The translations under genes were made by a program, and so were the position numbers. From assembly GCF_000964685.1 (NCBI RefSeq), contig NZ_LANS01000001.1, positions 248,001-312,000 on the forward strand: a stretch of DNA of 64,000 nucleotides, given 5' to 3'. This document shows, one piece after another, positions 38,008-48,016 of this stretch. Source of the DNA: Anaplasma phagocytophilum str. Webster (GTDB taxonomy: Bacteria > Pseudomonadota > Alphaproteobacteria > Rickettsiales > Anaplasmataceae). Below the pieces are notes generated by a model that saw only the letters and a program-made list of their open reading frames with translations, was not told the DNA's origin and made no database searches. Position 1 is the first letter of the stretch. Each line of letters opens with the position of its first letter.

Positions 38008-39894
38008 GTGCAAAACTATGATGTAGTAGTTGTTGGTGGAGGACATGCTGGTTGCGAGGCCGCTGCCGCTGCTGCACGAGTAGGTGCTAAAACTTTATTG
38101 GTTACACATAAAGTAGAATCCATAGGAGAGATGTCCTGCAATCCCGCTATAGGTGGTATTGCGAAAGGAGTAGTAGTGCGTGAGGTCGATGCGTTAGACG
38201 GCCTTATGGGAAAGGTCATCGATAAATCTAGTATTCACTCTATAATCCTCAATAGAAGTAAAGGACCAGCCGTATGGGGACCAAGAGCACAGGCAGATAG
38301 GGAAGTTTACAAGCCTACTATGCGTGATATGGTGCTACACTACGAAAACTTAACAGTTATATCAGAGGAAGTAGTTGACTTTACCGTTGATGGTGTAGAA
38401 GAACGCCCTCAGATCTCCTCGGTATTGCTGTCGAATGGAGAGTTGATAAAAACTACCAGATTAGTTTTTGCTACAGGAACCTTCTTAGGAGGGACAATAC
38501 ACGTAGGAAATGAAAGCTTTCCAGCAGGCAGGATAGGAGACAAACCCTCCACAAAGCTTCCACAAGCCCTGACAGCACATGGATTTCAATTGGGTAGATT
38601 GAAAACTGGCACTCCTCCGAGAATTGATAGAGACAGTATAAATTGGTCAAAACTCTTGGAGCAAAAGGGAGATGTGCTTCCGACGCCATTTTCTTTTATG
38701 TCTGAGTGCGTGAGTTTGCCTCAAATATCTTGCTACGTGACTCATACCAATGAAAAAACTCATGAAATCATTAGAAGGAACCTACATCTAGCGGGCTCAC
38801 GGTGCGAGTCTCTCTTAGATGTAATGGCTCCTAGGTATTGCCCCTCTATAGAAGAAAAGATACGCAGATTTCCAGACCACAAAAGCCATCAGATTTTCCT
38901 TGAACCCGAGGGACTTGAAACTAACTCTGTATACCCAAATGGTATATCTACTTCTTGTCCTATTGAAGTGCAGCTTGAGATGCTGAGGAGTATTAATGGA
39001 CTAGAACAGGCTGTGATGCTCCGCCATGGATACACTGTGGAATACAACTTCATAGATCCTCGCGAGTTGTACCATACGTTAGAGACTAAAAAAATTAAAG
39101 GGCTCTTCTGCGCAGGGCAAATTAATGGCACTACAGGGTATGAAGAAGCTGCCGGACAGGGTATCGTTGCCGGAGCAAATGCCGCGCTTTCTTTAGTGCA
39201 AAATCAGGAACCTCTGGTTTTGAAGCGTAGTGACTCATACATAGGAGTGATGATAGATGATCTTGTAACATTAGGTACAAGCGAGCCTTATAGGCTTTTT
39301 ACATCACGTGCTGAGTATAGGCTAACTCTGCGCTCTGATAATGCTGATATGCGCTTAACTGAGATCGGACGTGCGTACTCACTAGTATCTCAAGAGCGTT
39401 TTGATCGCTTATCTCAAAAAAAACAAGAGATGCATGCTTTGCTGAATGCTCTAAAGGGTATCGTAGCCACACCCAACGATATTGCAGAATATGACATTGC
39501 CATTGCACAGAATGGTGAAAAGAAAAATGCCTTTGAATTGCTCAGTCACCCTAACATAAACATGGAAGTACTGTTAAAAATATGGCCAAGTCTAAGATCT
39601 TTTAGTGCTGGTACACTGGCTTTAATGGAAATTGAAGGAAAGTACGCACCTTATTTGAAGCGGCAGGAGGCTGACATCAAATCATTCCTAGAGGAAGAAA
39701 ATTTGTCTATACCTAAAGATATTCTTTACTCTGACGTGTACGGGTTATCAAAAGAGGCACAGGAGAAACTACAAGCAGTCAAGCCGTTTTCCATAGGCGC
39801 AGCAAGAAGAATACCAGGTATTACACCAGCGGCTATCGCGAATATCTTGATACACTTACGCTGCAAGCATAAGTCCTCACATAAGTCACTGTAA
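38008..39894 (+). CDS. mnmG: tRNA uridine-5-carboxymethylaminomethyl modification enzyme
   Basis: A 628-residue FAD protein that works with MnmE on the wobble uridine of some tRNAs. The FAD-binding N-terminus is [20 protein letters not shown]. The MnmG signatures [16 protein letters not shown] (here [16 protein letters not shown]) near 93 and [21 protein letters not shown] near 366 are present. C-terminal part with [19 protein letters not shown] near 432 is also typical. Start GTG 38008; purQ is divergent 101 bp away. Confidence 0.96.
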   Translation: MQNYDVVVVGGGHAGCEAAAAAARVGAKTLLVTHKVESIGEMSCNPAIGGIAKGVVVREVDALDGLMGKVIDKSSIHSIILNRSKGPAVWGPRAQADREVYKPTMRDMVLHYENLTVISEEVVDFTVDGVEERPQISSVLLSNGELIKTTRLVFATGTFLGGTIHVGNESFPAGRIGDKPSTKLPQALTAHGFQLGRLKTGTPPRIDRDSINWSKLLEQKGDVLPTPFSFMSECVSLPQISCYVTHTNEKTHEIIRRNLHLAGSRCESLLDVMAPRYCPSIEEKIRRFPDHKSHQIFLEPEGLETNSVYPNGISTSCPIEVQLEMLRSINGLEQAVMLRHGYTVEYNFIDPRELYHTLETKKIKGLFCAGQINGTTGYEEAAGQGIVAGANAALSLVQNQEPLVLKRSDSYIGVMIDDLVTLGTSEPYRLFTSRAEYRLTLRSDNADMRLTEIGRAYSLVSQERFDRLSQKKQEMHALLNALKGIVATPNDIAEYDIAIAQNGEKKNAFELLSHPNINMEVLLKIWPSLRSFSAGTLALMEIEGKYAPYLKRQEADIKSFLEEENLSIPKDILYSDVYGLSKEAQEKLQAVKPFSIGAARRIPGITPAAIANILIHLRCKHKSSHKSL

Positions 39895-40608
39895 ACAGCA
39901 TTCGCAACCACGTGTGCTTCTTTCTGTTTCTGTATTTGTATGCGCCCCATATTAGAATAAGGAATCTTCGCTGTATAGCAACGTAGCTGCAGTGTAATAC
40001 CATATCTATGTACGCTGTACTCCAGCGTTTGCCTGATACAGGAACCAAACCTCAAAGCCTTGAAGTGTCGCACCCACAAATTATATGTACACTACATCGT
40101 ACTGACACACTCAGCATATTTCCTTCCATCAATCACCGATGCCCTTTAAGTTAAAAGAAAGCACTCTGAGAAAATGCGACTGACACTCCTGCACACAGCT
40201 ATCTAAATTTGTGTCATTGCTTTCTCACATCACAAGGCAGTGACAGCACCACCCTTCTCCGCTGTTCGTGCTCTTTCTCATGATCGCTGCAATGCAACTA
40301 CTGTACACATAGTAGCTCCTGCGTGTAGCGCAAAATCTTGTGCATCTGACTTCGCAACGCAAGAGCATGCATACCAAACTTATGATCCGGTATTCGACAG
40401 GAAATACAGCTCAGCACAATACAAGCCTAGTTTTCGGAAACTGTAGTTACGTAACTGTAGAGCGCATCCGTGTCACCATTACAAATGCTATCTCCAAGAC
40501 ACTTATCACCTGACTAAGATGCTCCACAGCACAAAAGCGTTGAAGTTGACGACCCCGCGCAACCGAACAGCACATAGAAACTTACCCTACTGCTATACAC
40601 TCCCAAAT
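39895..40608. other. 714 bp spacer, no supported gene
   Basis: Short frames exist on both strands (a 68-codon plus frame from 40240, minus frames crossing into mnmG), but none has a ribosome-binding site or recognisable motif. It probably holds decayed sequence. Confidence 0.5.
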
Positions 40609-41544
40609 CTACATGCCTACGTGCGTACGTCTCACGTGCGTAATAACCCCTTCTGGCAAGAAAAGCATAGAATCCGTTTCTAATTGACTATGGCCATTAT
40701 ATCTAATGCCATTCATGAGAGTGCTACACGTAACACCTGTGACTATCATGAATGCTCTATCTCTTACCATATCACGCTCTGTGTATTCTCTGTCGTAGTC
40801 ACTTATACCTAACTTGCCTGCCCTATCACGTAACTCAGCGGTATTTAATACCAATCTACCACAGATCTGCCCTCCTACAGCCGACAATGCCACAGCTGAA
40901 AGCACGCCTTCTGTAGCGCCGCCTACCCCCAAGCAGATATCATTCTCACCTTTTATGAGAGATATAACAGCACCGATATCGCCGTCGTCAATTAACCGTA
41001 CTCTCACACCTAGCGATCTTAGCTCACTGATCAAAGAAAGGTGTCTATCTCTCTTTAATACTACGGCTACTAGATCTGTCATTGCTCGTTTCTTAGCCAC
41101 AGACAAATTTTGCAAATTAGTCTTCAGATCATTGTCCATACTCACAATACCTGCTGGCAAGCCTGGCCCTACAGCTATTCTGTCCATGTACACATCTGGA
41201 GCTTTTAGCAGACTACCCTTCTTGGCCACGGCAATTACTGACATTGCCCCATCCTTATGCAGAGCGCACGTGGTCGTACCTTCTAGAGGATCAACTGCTA
41301 TGTCAAGAGCAGGCCCACCTTTACCAACTCTCTCCCCTATATATAGCATAGGAGCATTATCTCTTTCTCCCTCTCCTATCACTATTTCACCATCTATAGC
41401 CATAGTGTTCAGAGTAGAACGCATTGCATCCACCGCCGCTCGGTCTGCTCCCTTTTCGTCAGACTTTCCTGCAAACTTGTACGCCTCAACAGCTGCAAGT
41501 TCCGTTACTTTTAGAAACTGAAAACACAGATCTTCTATTAGCAT
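40609..41544 (-). CDS. glpX: Class II fructose-1,6-bisphosphatase
   Basis: A 311-residue Li-sensitive phosphatase of gluconeogenesis. The start EDLCFQFLKVTELAAVEAYK, then KGADRAAVDAMRSTLN, DGEIVIGEGERDNAPMLYIG near 53, and DIAVDPLEGTTTCA near 80 give the metal-binding D-P-L-E-G-T motif. GVGGATEGVLSAVAL near 203 completes the pattern. In an organism that cannot use external glucose it would supply hexoses for biosynthesis (inferred). Confidence 0.94.
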   Translation of the reverse strand: MLIEDLCFQFLKVTELAAVEAYKFAGKSDEKGADRAAVDAMRSTLNTMAIDGEIVIGEGERDNAPMLYIGERVGKGGPALDIAVDPLEGTTTCALHKDGAMSVIAVAKKGSLLKAPDVYMDRIAVGPGLPAGIVSMDNDLKTNLQNLSVAKKRAMTDLVAVVLKRDRHLSLISELRSLGVRVRLIDDGDIGAVISLIKGENDICLGVGGATEGVLSAVALSAVGGQICGRLVLNTAELRDRAGKLGISDYDREYTERDMVRDRAFMIVTGVTCSTLMNGIRYNGHSQLETDSMLFLPEGVITHVRRTHVGM

Positions 41545-41631
41545 TAATTCCTCGCTATCTCGAAATAGTCATTCACAAAAATGTAATACTCCATTATGAT
41601 ACACGAGTTATTGTGTAATCAATAGACTAAT

Positions 41632-42300
41632 GTGCGGATAGCGGCGTCGTCGGTTTGCTTGTTTTTGTTGTGTGGGTGCCTGACGCAAAGTCCTGCTCCT
41701 GTCTCTATGAAGGGAGAGAGGTTCTATGGAAGCACAGATAGCGATGAACACTTAGAATATCGTTTGACTAGAGATAATAGTACACCTACTGGTAGATCTA
41801 CTGCTAAACCTGGGCTGGTTCTCGTTGAAGATGCTTCTACTAGCAATATGGACCCTGTGGTATATGAGGCACGTCCTGGGTGCGATTTTTCCATGCCTTT
41901 GAATGGTAAGGTGGTTTCCATGCAGAGCTTTGGTAACACAGGTGGAGTGCGCTGTGAAAGCGGAGTCGCAATAATTAGCAAGGGTGACATAGAGGTAACG
42001 GCATCATCTAGGGGAAAGGTAATGTATGTTGGCAAAAACCTGAGAAAATACGGCAACCTGGTCATACTAGAGCACGACCGGTACACAATTACCATGTACT
42101 ATAATCTTGATGAGATTGGAGTTAAAATTGGCGATTCCGTGAACAAGGGAGATGTTTTAGCTACGATTGCATCATCCTATGCTGGAGGAAAAGCTCTTTC
42201 TGAAGGCAATACACCATTCTGCTGTTTTTCTATGCGTCATGATGGAAAGGAAGTAGATACAGTACAACACTTAAAGCAATGCAAGTTGTCACAAAGGTAG
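41632..42300 (+). CDS. M23-fold (LytM) lipoprotein, catalytic residues lost
   Basis: A 222-residue protein. GTG start, hydrophobic N-terminus SSVCLFLLCGC with a lipobox-like cysteine, so a lipoprotein or periplasmic protein. The C-terminal part resembles the M23 peptidase domain: GVAIISKGDIEVTASSRGKV, YVGKNLRKYGNLVILEHDRY, VKIGDSVNKGDVLATI. The zinc ligands expected in M23 enzymes are missing: TMYYNL instead of T.Y.HL, and CCFSMRHDG instead of LHFE.R. It thus resembles EnvC/NlpD-type inactive LytM proteins, which activate amidases. Role inferred. Confidence 0.75.
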   Translation: MRIAASSVCLFLLCGCLTQSPAPVSMKGERFYGSTDSDEHLEYRLTRDNSTPTGRSTAKPGLVLVEDASTSNMDPVVYEARPGCDFSMPLNGKVVSMQSFGNTGGVRCESGVAIISKGDIEVTASSRGKVMYVGKNLRKYGNLVILEHDRYTITMYYNLDEIGVKIGDSVNKGDVLATIASSYAGGKALSEGNTPFCCFSMRHDGKEVDTVQHLKQCKLSQR

Positions 42301-42790
42301 TGCGTGCACATATCTCAAGCCTGATATCTACCACATCTGCTGAAGTTTTACGTAAAATCGCGTCTCAAATACGCTAGCTTGCCGTTAGTTGAGAGAGCAA
42401 GTGTGAGTTACTAGTCCGATAATAACTCACCTTCATGAAATACATACCATTATGGTTGGTAACTGCAGCAACTTTAGAAATCCTACAGATTCTATGTAGC
42501 TTATATACACGCAATTATATATGCACAAAACAACATTCGACTGTATACATATCCGCTATAGTGAACACTTAATCTTCCAGAAACCGTTAAGTTGTGAATA
42601 TCATATTTCCGCAAAAAAAAATCCAATAATAAATTCCATGCCAATTGGCATGGAATTCCTCGCTTCCCCGCCTTATGCGCTACATGGATGTTATACCTCT
42701 ATGTAAAAACAGTATTTATTCCAGTAATAAAAAATCAATATTTCTGATATATAGTACTAGAGTCGTGGTAGTATAGGTTGCAAGTAGTAA
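42301..42790. other. 490 bp spacer with two inverted repeats
   Basis: No gene supported. Contains the hairpin GTGAGTTA...TAACTCAC at 42403-42430 (8 bp stem, 12 base loop, no T run) and a perfect 26 bp palindrome at 42632-42657. Confidence 0.5.
42632..42657. promoter_or_regulatory. Perfect 26 bp palindrome upstream of the PAS_5 gene
   Basis: AATTCCATGCC, AATT, GGCATGGAATT: each half is the exact reverse complement of the other. It lies 134 bases before the PAS_5 start. An eight- to nine-base A run sits 12 bases to its left, so a minus-strand terminator is imaginable, but the gap is long and no minus-strand gene ends here. A protein-binding site is an alternative. Confidence 0.45.
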
Positions 42791-43246
42791 ATGTCAGAAT
42801 ATGTGTCCGAAAGAAGAGCGATAAATACACTATGCTCCTATTGGGATCAGCTTCGCAATGGCAGATGTTACCCTAGAAAGGACGAAATAGAACCTGAAGA
42901 GCTTATGACGATTTGGCCGAATTGCTTCATGCTGCAGGTAAAGTATGCTGATGGAGAAAAGCGGTATGAGTGCATCTATGCCGGAGAAGAAGCTGTACGG
43001 CTCTATGGTTCTGATCTTAAGCACTACTCAGAAACGGAAAACATGGTAATTTTCTTTCCGCAAGTTGTGGAAAACTTGTATGATTACCTGGAATCTGTTG
43101 TTGAAAATCAAAGACCTATAATAGAAGAAACCGAAAAGACAACACCTAAGGGAAGGGAAGTCAAGATACGCCAGTGTCTGTTACCACTTGGGAATGACAA
43201 TACCGTGGATCACATAATAGGCGTGGTTGGAGGTAGGGTATATTAA
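42791..43246 (+). CDS. PAS_5 family protein
   Basis: A 151-residue single-domain protein. The pattern LCSYWDQLRNGRCYPRKDEI, then EPEELMTIWPNCFMLQVKY and KRYECIYAGEEAVRLYGSD is the alphaproteobacterial PAS_5 family (YW..LR.GR..P.R.DI.P). Such proteins are small sensors or adaptors of unknown ligand, near general-stress or cell-cycle genes in related bacteria. No output domain is attached. Start ATG 42791. Confidence 0.75.
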   Translation: MSEYVSERRAINTLCSYWDQLRNGRCYPRKDEIEPEELMTIWPNCFMLQVKYADGEKRYECIYAGEEAVRLYGSDLKHYSETENMVIFFPQVVENLYDYLESVVENQRPIIEETEKTTPKGREVKIRQCLLPLGNDNTVDHIIGVVGGRVY

Positions 43247-43387
43247 CCTGTGATGTGTACCCTTTTATGAAATTAACGTATTCTGCGTACGTTCTGTCTT
43301 TTTGTAACGTGTCCATATTGTAGGTACAGTGGTAAGTTGTAATAGCCCCCTTGTTGTCGCACCATAAATGGCATCGCTTTATGGCGG

Positions 43388-43669
43388 TTGACATTCTTGT
43401 ATGGTGCTTATAGAATTCCTAAGGCGTTGGCGAGTTGGATTTGCATGCTTTTTTCCCTGTTGCGTGGTTGTACTAGGATTGGCATAACCGTCCTGGGTGG
43501 GGCTTGCGGTGTTCTCGCCATGAGTAGAGGTGTACTAAAGGAGCACATGAAGTCTTCTCTGAAGGAAATGGGCTTTGTGTGCAGAGAGGAGTTTGATGCC
43601 CTAGACGAGTGCTTTAGGCGCTTTCAGGCTTCCAAGGAGAAACAAAGTCATCAGCGTGATAAGGAATAA
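43388..43669 (+). CDS. Small membrane-anchored helical protein overlapping bioB
   Basis: A 93-residue frame beginning at TTG 43388. One hydrophobic segment ([18 protein letters not shown], about residues 29-46) is followed by a helical, charged tail ([38 protein letters not shown]). The tail somewhat resembles accessory coiled-coil proteins with a G.V.REEFD motif. It overlaps the bioB start by 14 bases, so translation of bioB may be coupled to it. Confidence 0.5.
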
Positions 43670-44624
43670 TTGGACTCTTGAAGAAACGTTAGAGCTCTTT
43701 GGCCTACCGTTTAATGATTTGCTATTCAAGGCTCATATGGTGCATAGGGAGTACTTTCGTCACAACGAGGTACAGGTTTGTGCACTGGCAAATATTAAAG
43801 CGGGTGGTTGTCCGGAGAACTGTTGTTATTGTTCCCAGAGCGCACATAACAAAACTGGCCTTACCAAGAAGGGGCTATCAAGTGTTGAGGAAGTGCGTAC
43901 TGCGGCGCGGCGTGCCAAAGATGTTGGGGTACACAGGTTTTGTTTTGCTGCAGCATGGCGTAACCTGCATGATCGGGATGTTGACCGTATCTGCGAGTTT
44001 GTCAAAGCTATAAAAGAAGAGGGTCTGGAGAGCTGTGCATCTCTAGGCATGTTGAAGCTTGAACAGGCGCAGAAGCTCAAGGAAGCTGGTTTAGACTTTT
44101 ATAATCATAATGTTGATACCTCGCGGGCTTACTATCATAACATAGTTACCACACGAACGTACGATGAGCGGCTAGACACGATCAATAATGTGCAAGAGGC
44201 TGGGATTAATGTATGCTGTGGTGGCATATTAGGAATGGGTGAGAGCACAGAGGATCGGGCTCAGATGCTATTAACCCTTGCAAACCTTAAACAGCATCCA
44301 CGTTCTGTACCAATCAACAGACTTGTGGCATTCAAAGGTACTCCTTTAGAGGGTGCAAAGAAAGTCAATAGCGTTGATTTTGTTCGTACCATAGCGGTTG
44401 CTCGTATAATGATGCCAGCATCATATGTACGTCTTGCTGCTGGTAGGTCAGACATGACGGAAGAGATGCATGCTTTATGCTTTTTTGCAGGTGCAAACTC
44501 TATCTTTTACGGTGAACAGCTACTCACTACTGAAAATGCTACACCGGAATTTGATCAAAATTTGCTTTCTAGGCTTGGTGTTGTAGCAACACCTTCCGGA
44601 GCACATGAGTCTTGTGCTTGTTAG
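43656..44624 (+). CDS. bioB: Biotin synthase
   Basis: A 322-residue radical SAM enzyme that inserts sulfur into dethiobiotin. The 4Fe-4S/SAM motif C-x3-C-x2-C is in [15 protein letters not shown] near residue 51. The family's second-cluster residues are in [24 protein letters not shown] and [10 protein letters not shown]. The start is the GTG at 43656 ([19 protein letters not shown]). It overlaps the small gene upstream by 14 bases. Other bio genes are not in the window. Confidence 0.95.
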
Positions 44625-44636
44625 GAATTCTCCATC

Positions 44637-44798
44637 ATGTTGGTGACACAATCCTTCAAGTTGTTATACTACTGTATGACGTGGTTAGTTTACTGGTATG
44701 GCTCTGCGATCAGCTACTGTGCGGGGTGGTTCATCTTGAAAAAACATTCTGCCACACGCTCAGCTTTGACAAATTTAGGGCACGACTTAAAACCTTAG
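44637..44798 (+). CDS. Possible small membrane protein after bioB
   Basis: A 53-codon frame from ATG 44637, 12 bases after the bioB stop. Composition is hydrophobic and aromatic at first (SFKLLYYCMTWLVYWYGSA) and then basic (LKKHSATRSALTNLG). No ribosome-binding site is obvious. The close spacing is the main support. Confidence 0.3.
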   Translation: MLVTQSFKLLYYCMTWLVYWYGSAISYCAGWFILKKHSATRSALTNLGHDLKP

Positions 44799-45331
44799 CT
44801 ATACTATAGCTATTAGCAATCCCCCTGCCCCTTCAAAACAACGCTTTTATAATATGCAACGTGGAAACTCTGAAATTTCATTGTATCCGATGTGAACTCA
44901 CTTGATGCAGAATATACGTATGCATTTAAACAGCATACCTGTTTACAATACCTACGGACAGTTTTTGGCATATTCAAGCCCTGATGTAGCATTGTGTTCA
45001 CCAGTCTAAGTAACATTTCCTATATTTAACCCATTTTGAGAATCATTTCGTTACGTAGTATTTTGCTGTGCCACTTTATAAACCTTTTGGCAGCAACTTA
45101 TGGGTACAGCAATAAAGTATACATGCAACAAGGTCACTAATAACACCGGAAGAAGATATAAAGTGATATTTAGCGTAATCATGTGAAAATTCCTACTATT
45201 ACGTATGCAGCGATAAAACTTTGGCATCAAGCCCAGGAAGTATCATACGTGCCTGTAGTATATTGCTATGGGCTTTCTTATGAACGTGGAATTTATATCG
45301 CGTATAGAGGAGAACTACGGAGTGTCAATGG
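44799..45331. other. Spacer before the heptanucleotide repeat
   Basis: Nothing recognised: short frames only, no RNA signature, no clear terminator. Confidence 0.5.
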
Positions 45332-45456
45332 GCACATAGCACATAGCACATAGCACATAGCACATAGCACATAGCACATAGCACATAGCACATAGCACAT
45401 AGCACATAGCACATAGCACATAGCACATAGCACATAGCACATAGCACATAGCACAT
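45332..45456. repeat. Heptanucleotide VNTR, 17 full copies of GCACATA plus 6 bases
   Basis: Uninterrupted direct repeat of GCACATA over 125 bp with no variation between units. Seven is not a multiple of three, so changes in copy number would shift any frame crossing it. A minus-strand frame (45557-45315) reads a CYVLCAM periodic peptide here, but has no other support. Confidence 0.97.
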
Positions 45457-45665
45457 GCATAAGTGTACTCAAGATTTAAAATCAATTTTATAATTTCGGC
45501 ATTAGGCACTTGTAAGGTACACAGTGCGCGCATTGGCCCCAATATCACGCAGAACACGTACTTCCATTACCTCAAAAGATGATACTCGTCTGCAGCACCG
45601 AGAAATTCGAGAAAATAGGAGACATGTCGCTTGTACTCTAGCTACACATAATATAGACTGAAGCA

Positions 45666-45999
45666 TCAGGTGGAGTTGTAGTCGCTGTGCTTTTTTTGCA
45701 CAGAGGAAAGTCCGGACTCCAAGAGAAGATGGTGGCAGGTAACTCCTGCCGGGGGTAACTCTAGGTTAGGGCCACAGAAAACTACCGCCCCGTAAAGGGG
45801 TAAGGGTGAAAAGGTGCGGTAAGAGCGCACCGTACTCGTGGTAACACGCAGTAGCAAGGTAACCACTACCAGGAGCAAGGCTAAGAAGGGCATTATGGCT
45901 TCTCTCATTTGTTGCCCGGGTAAGCCGCATGAGGCATGCAGCGATGCATATCCCAGATGAATGACTACATAACACAGAATCCGGCTTATCTCCACCTGA
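45666..45999 (+). ncRNA. rnpB: RNase P RNA (bacterial type A)
   Basis: The catalytic RNA that trims tRNA 5' ends. P1 pairs TCAGGTGGAG (45666-45675) with CTCCACCTGA (45990-45999). The universally conserved CR I sequence GAGGAAAGTCCGGACTCC is at about 45704-45721, ACAGAAAACTACCGCC is at about 45774, and the 3' conserved ATAACACAGAATCCGGCTTA at about 45969-45988 pairs in P4. The length, about 334 nt, suits alphaproteobacteria. A -10-like TAATAT at 45649-45654 lies 11 bases upstream. The RNase P protein gene is not in the window. Confidence 0.96.
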
Positions 46000-46432
46000 C
46001 ATCCACAGGCCTTTGTTACCTAATGATGACTTTATAGTAATTGGTCGATAACACCACGATACCTTTCACCGCGATACCTTTCAGTTCAGTAAGACTGTAT
46101 TTCACTGATATGTTCGCAAGTCTACGTAATATTCCCTGTCTTCAACTTATGGTCGAAGTGACTTTTTATGACATACACTGCGATCATAGGTCGCATAAAT
46201 GCATAATAACATACCTCACAGATTATTCTATTGGCCGATCGAGAACGTAACTTCGTACACGTACTTAATCTAAAACGCCGTAAAAATTTCCCTACGCTCT
46301 TCATAGTAACGTCAGCAGATGTCTGCTCGGACAAAGAAAATTTCACATATAAAACGAGATAGCGATTTCTTGTAGAAGTCTTCTTATGTGTGCAGTGTAG
46401 ATGCGCTTGAGACGAGAAAGTTTTTCATACAA
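46000..46432. other. Spacer between rnpB and p44 remnants
   Basis: No gene recognised. Minor internal repeat CACCACGATACCTTTCA / CACCGCGATACCTTTCA near 46052-46083. Confidence 0.5.
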
Positions 46433-46515
46433 AGTCTTCGGTAAGGACATTCCACTTTCTAAGGATGTCGGAATTTCTCATCTGAGCCTTGATAACAAGG
46501 TTTATGCGACAGGAG
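46433..46515 (+). pseudogene. p44: Decayed p44 fragment
   Basis: TCTTCGGTAAGGACATTCCA and then GATGTCGGAATTTCTCATC with TTGATAACAAGGTTT match the p44 segment encoding SGKDIVQFAKxVGISHPSID and NKV. Only this ~80 bp is recognisable. Confidence 0.7.
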
Positions 46516-46599
46516 AATGGTCAGAGCCCATCATCGCTAACAACCTACAGAATATATGCGGCCGATACATCTACTAAGAGGCATAATAACTCTTATTAT

Positions 46600-47146
46600 T
46601 AAAAAGCAATACCAAGGGTATAAAGGATAGTGGAAGAGTATTATTAGAGAGGATGAAACAGTATATCTACTAGCTAAGGAGTTAGCTTATGATGTTGTTA
46701 CTGGGCAGACTGATAAGCTTACTGCTGCTCTTGCCAAGACTTCCGGTAAAGACATCGTTCAGTTTGCGAATGCTCTTGGAATTTCTCATTCCGGTATTGA
46801 TGGGAAGATTTGTAAGACGAAGGCCCAAAGTGGGAAGAAGTATGGTGAGTATGCGGAGGAAACTGAGAAGAGTAGTAGTAGTTATAAGACATCTTTATGT
46901 GGGGATGATGGAGGTAGTGAGGCATCAACGACTAACAACGCAGGACAGGCGTTAGGGGATTTTGTTGCCAAAACTTTGAAAGAGGGTAGTAACGGGAATT
47001 GGCCAACCTCTAGGAAAGCGAAGTCGGGGAATACGAATGGAGAAGATCCTAAACAAAACGACAACGCCAAAGCCGTAGCTAAAGACCTAGTCAAGGAATT
47101 AACCCCCGAAGAAAAAACCATAGTAGCAGGGTTACTAGAATTGTGA
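46600..47146 (+). pseudogene. p44: Silent p44/msp2 donor cassette 3
   Basis: A short 5' block (ACCAAGGGTAT, then GTGGAAGAGTATTATTAGAG) precedes an open frame from 46655 to a TGA at 47144-47146 (163 codons): ETVYLLAKELAYDVVTGQTD, ALAKTSGKDIVQFANALG, ISHSGIDGKICKTKA. The hypervariable core contains SLCGDDGGSEAS and GSNGNWPTSRKAKSG, and the end is LVKELTPEEKTIVAGLLEL. Compared with cassettes 1 and 2 it stops before AKTIEGG, so the 3' conserved block is shorter. Donor for p44 gene conversion. Confidence 0.93.
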
Positions 47147-47211
47147 TAGAAAACTACACCATTTTGTAAGTTACTAAGGGTTTCATTATTAAATATCGAG
47201 GTTTATGCTTA

Positions 47212-47280
47212 GGACATAGTCCACCTGCTAAGGCCGTTAAAATCCCCCACCACATCATCGATAGTAAGATTTGCAGATCA
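47212..47280 (+). pseudogene. p44: Decayed p44 fragment
   Basis: GGACATAGTCCACCTGCTAA, then GGCCGTTAAAATC and ATCGATAGTAAGATTTGCAG match KDIVQFAKAVxISHPxIDSK with ICR, heavily substituted. Lies just 3' of cassette 3. Confidence 0.55.
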
Positions 47281-48016
47281 AAATATATCACATACGCGAA
47301 TACCTATTCACGCAGAGTATCCCTATTCTTGCGTATGCTGTTCAGCACATCAAAAAGTCTGCCTCCTCAGAGCTTCCTAATATCTGGGACTAAGCTACCT
47401 TGCACTAATGGCAGTGTGTGCTATAAGGTAACGCACATCCGTCCCTAAATGGATGAAACTCTCAACCTTCTCTGATACGCTAGTAGCACCACTAACTCAA
47501 ACGGCTTACATAACTTCAAAAGCTGCATAGCACACAGAGTCTTATTCCTCGCGTAGTATCAATGTTAGAGGAACGCGAAATAGATTAATCTTCCCGCACA
47601 CAAATTAGGACATCAAGCGAGCTATGCTCTTACTTCCTTTTATTATATTACTGCATTTATACAAGCAGTGTCTGTGGCAAAACCTTATATGTTCATCTAA
47701 AACAAAAATGCATGCGCTCTGGACATACATACCTATTTTAATGCATCTGATAAATGCACTACCCGACTTAACAGGGTAACTTAACAGGGTACAATATTAG
47801 TACAACTAAAAAGGCGCCCAAGAAGCATCTTTGCCATGTATTGCTCAAATCCTCAATGTACCAATAAACGTACTTCTTGAAGTCAGCAATTTCACTTCTT
47901 AAATTTACAGCACTACTGTAATTTCCTCGTCGTATCACAGTTTACGCTATTATTTTAGTGTGTGAAAAACCAAGTATCTGTAATAATACAGTAAATAATG
48001 GTTACGTCGTTAGAAC
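47281..48016. other. Spacer before purL
   Basis: No gene recognised. A short direct repeat, CTTAACAGGGTA, appears near 47767-47791. The purL promoter should lie at its right end; TTTAGTGTG and TATTATTTTA near 47950 are AT-rich candidates but not convincing. Confidence 0.4.

Noticed and set aside
40240-40446. 68-codon frame in the mnmG-glpX spacer
   Set aside because: No ribosome-binding site, no motif, odd composition; likely chance.
42521-42706. 61-codon frame across the palindrome
   Set aside because: The palindrome and A run lie inside it and composition is not protein-like.
45332-45456. CRISPR array
   Set aside because: The repeat is a 7-base tandem unit without spacers and there are no cas genes.
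45315-45557. Minus-strand frame with a repeated CYVLCAM peptide
   Set aside because: It is only the translation of the heptanucleotide repeat; three frames alternate every 21 bp and there is no ribosome-binding site or conserved flank.
46689-46955. 88-codon frame in p44 cassette 3
   Set aside because: It is a shifted frame; the P44 frame runs through the same bases.
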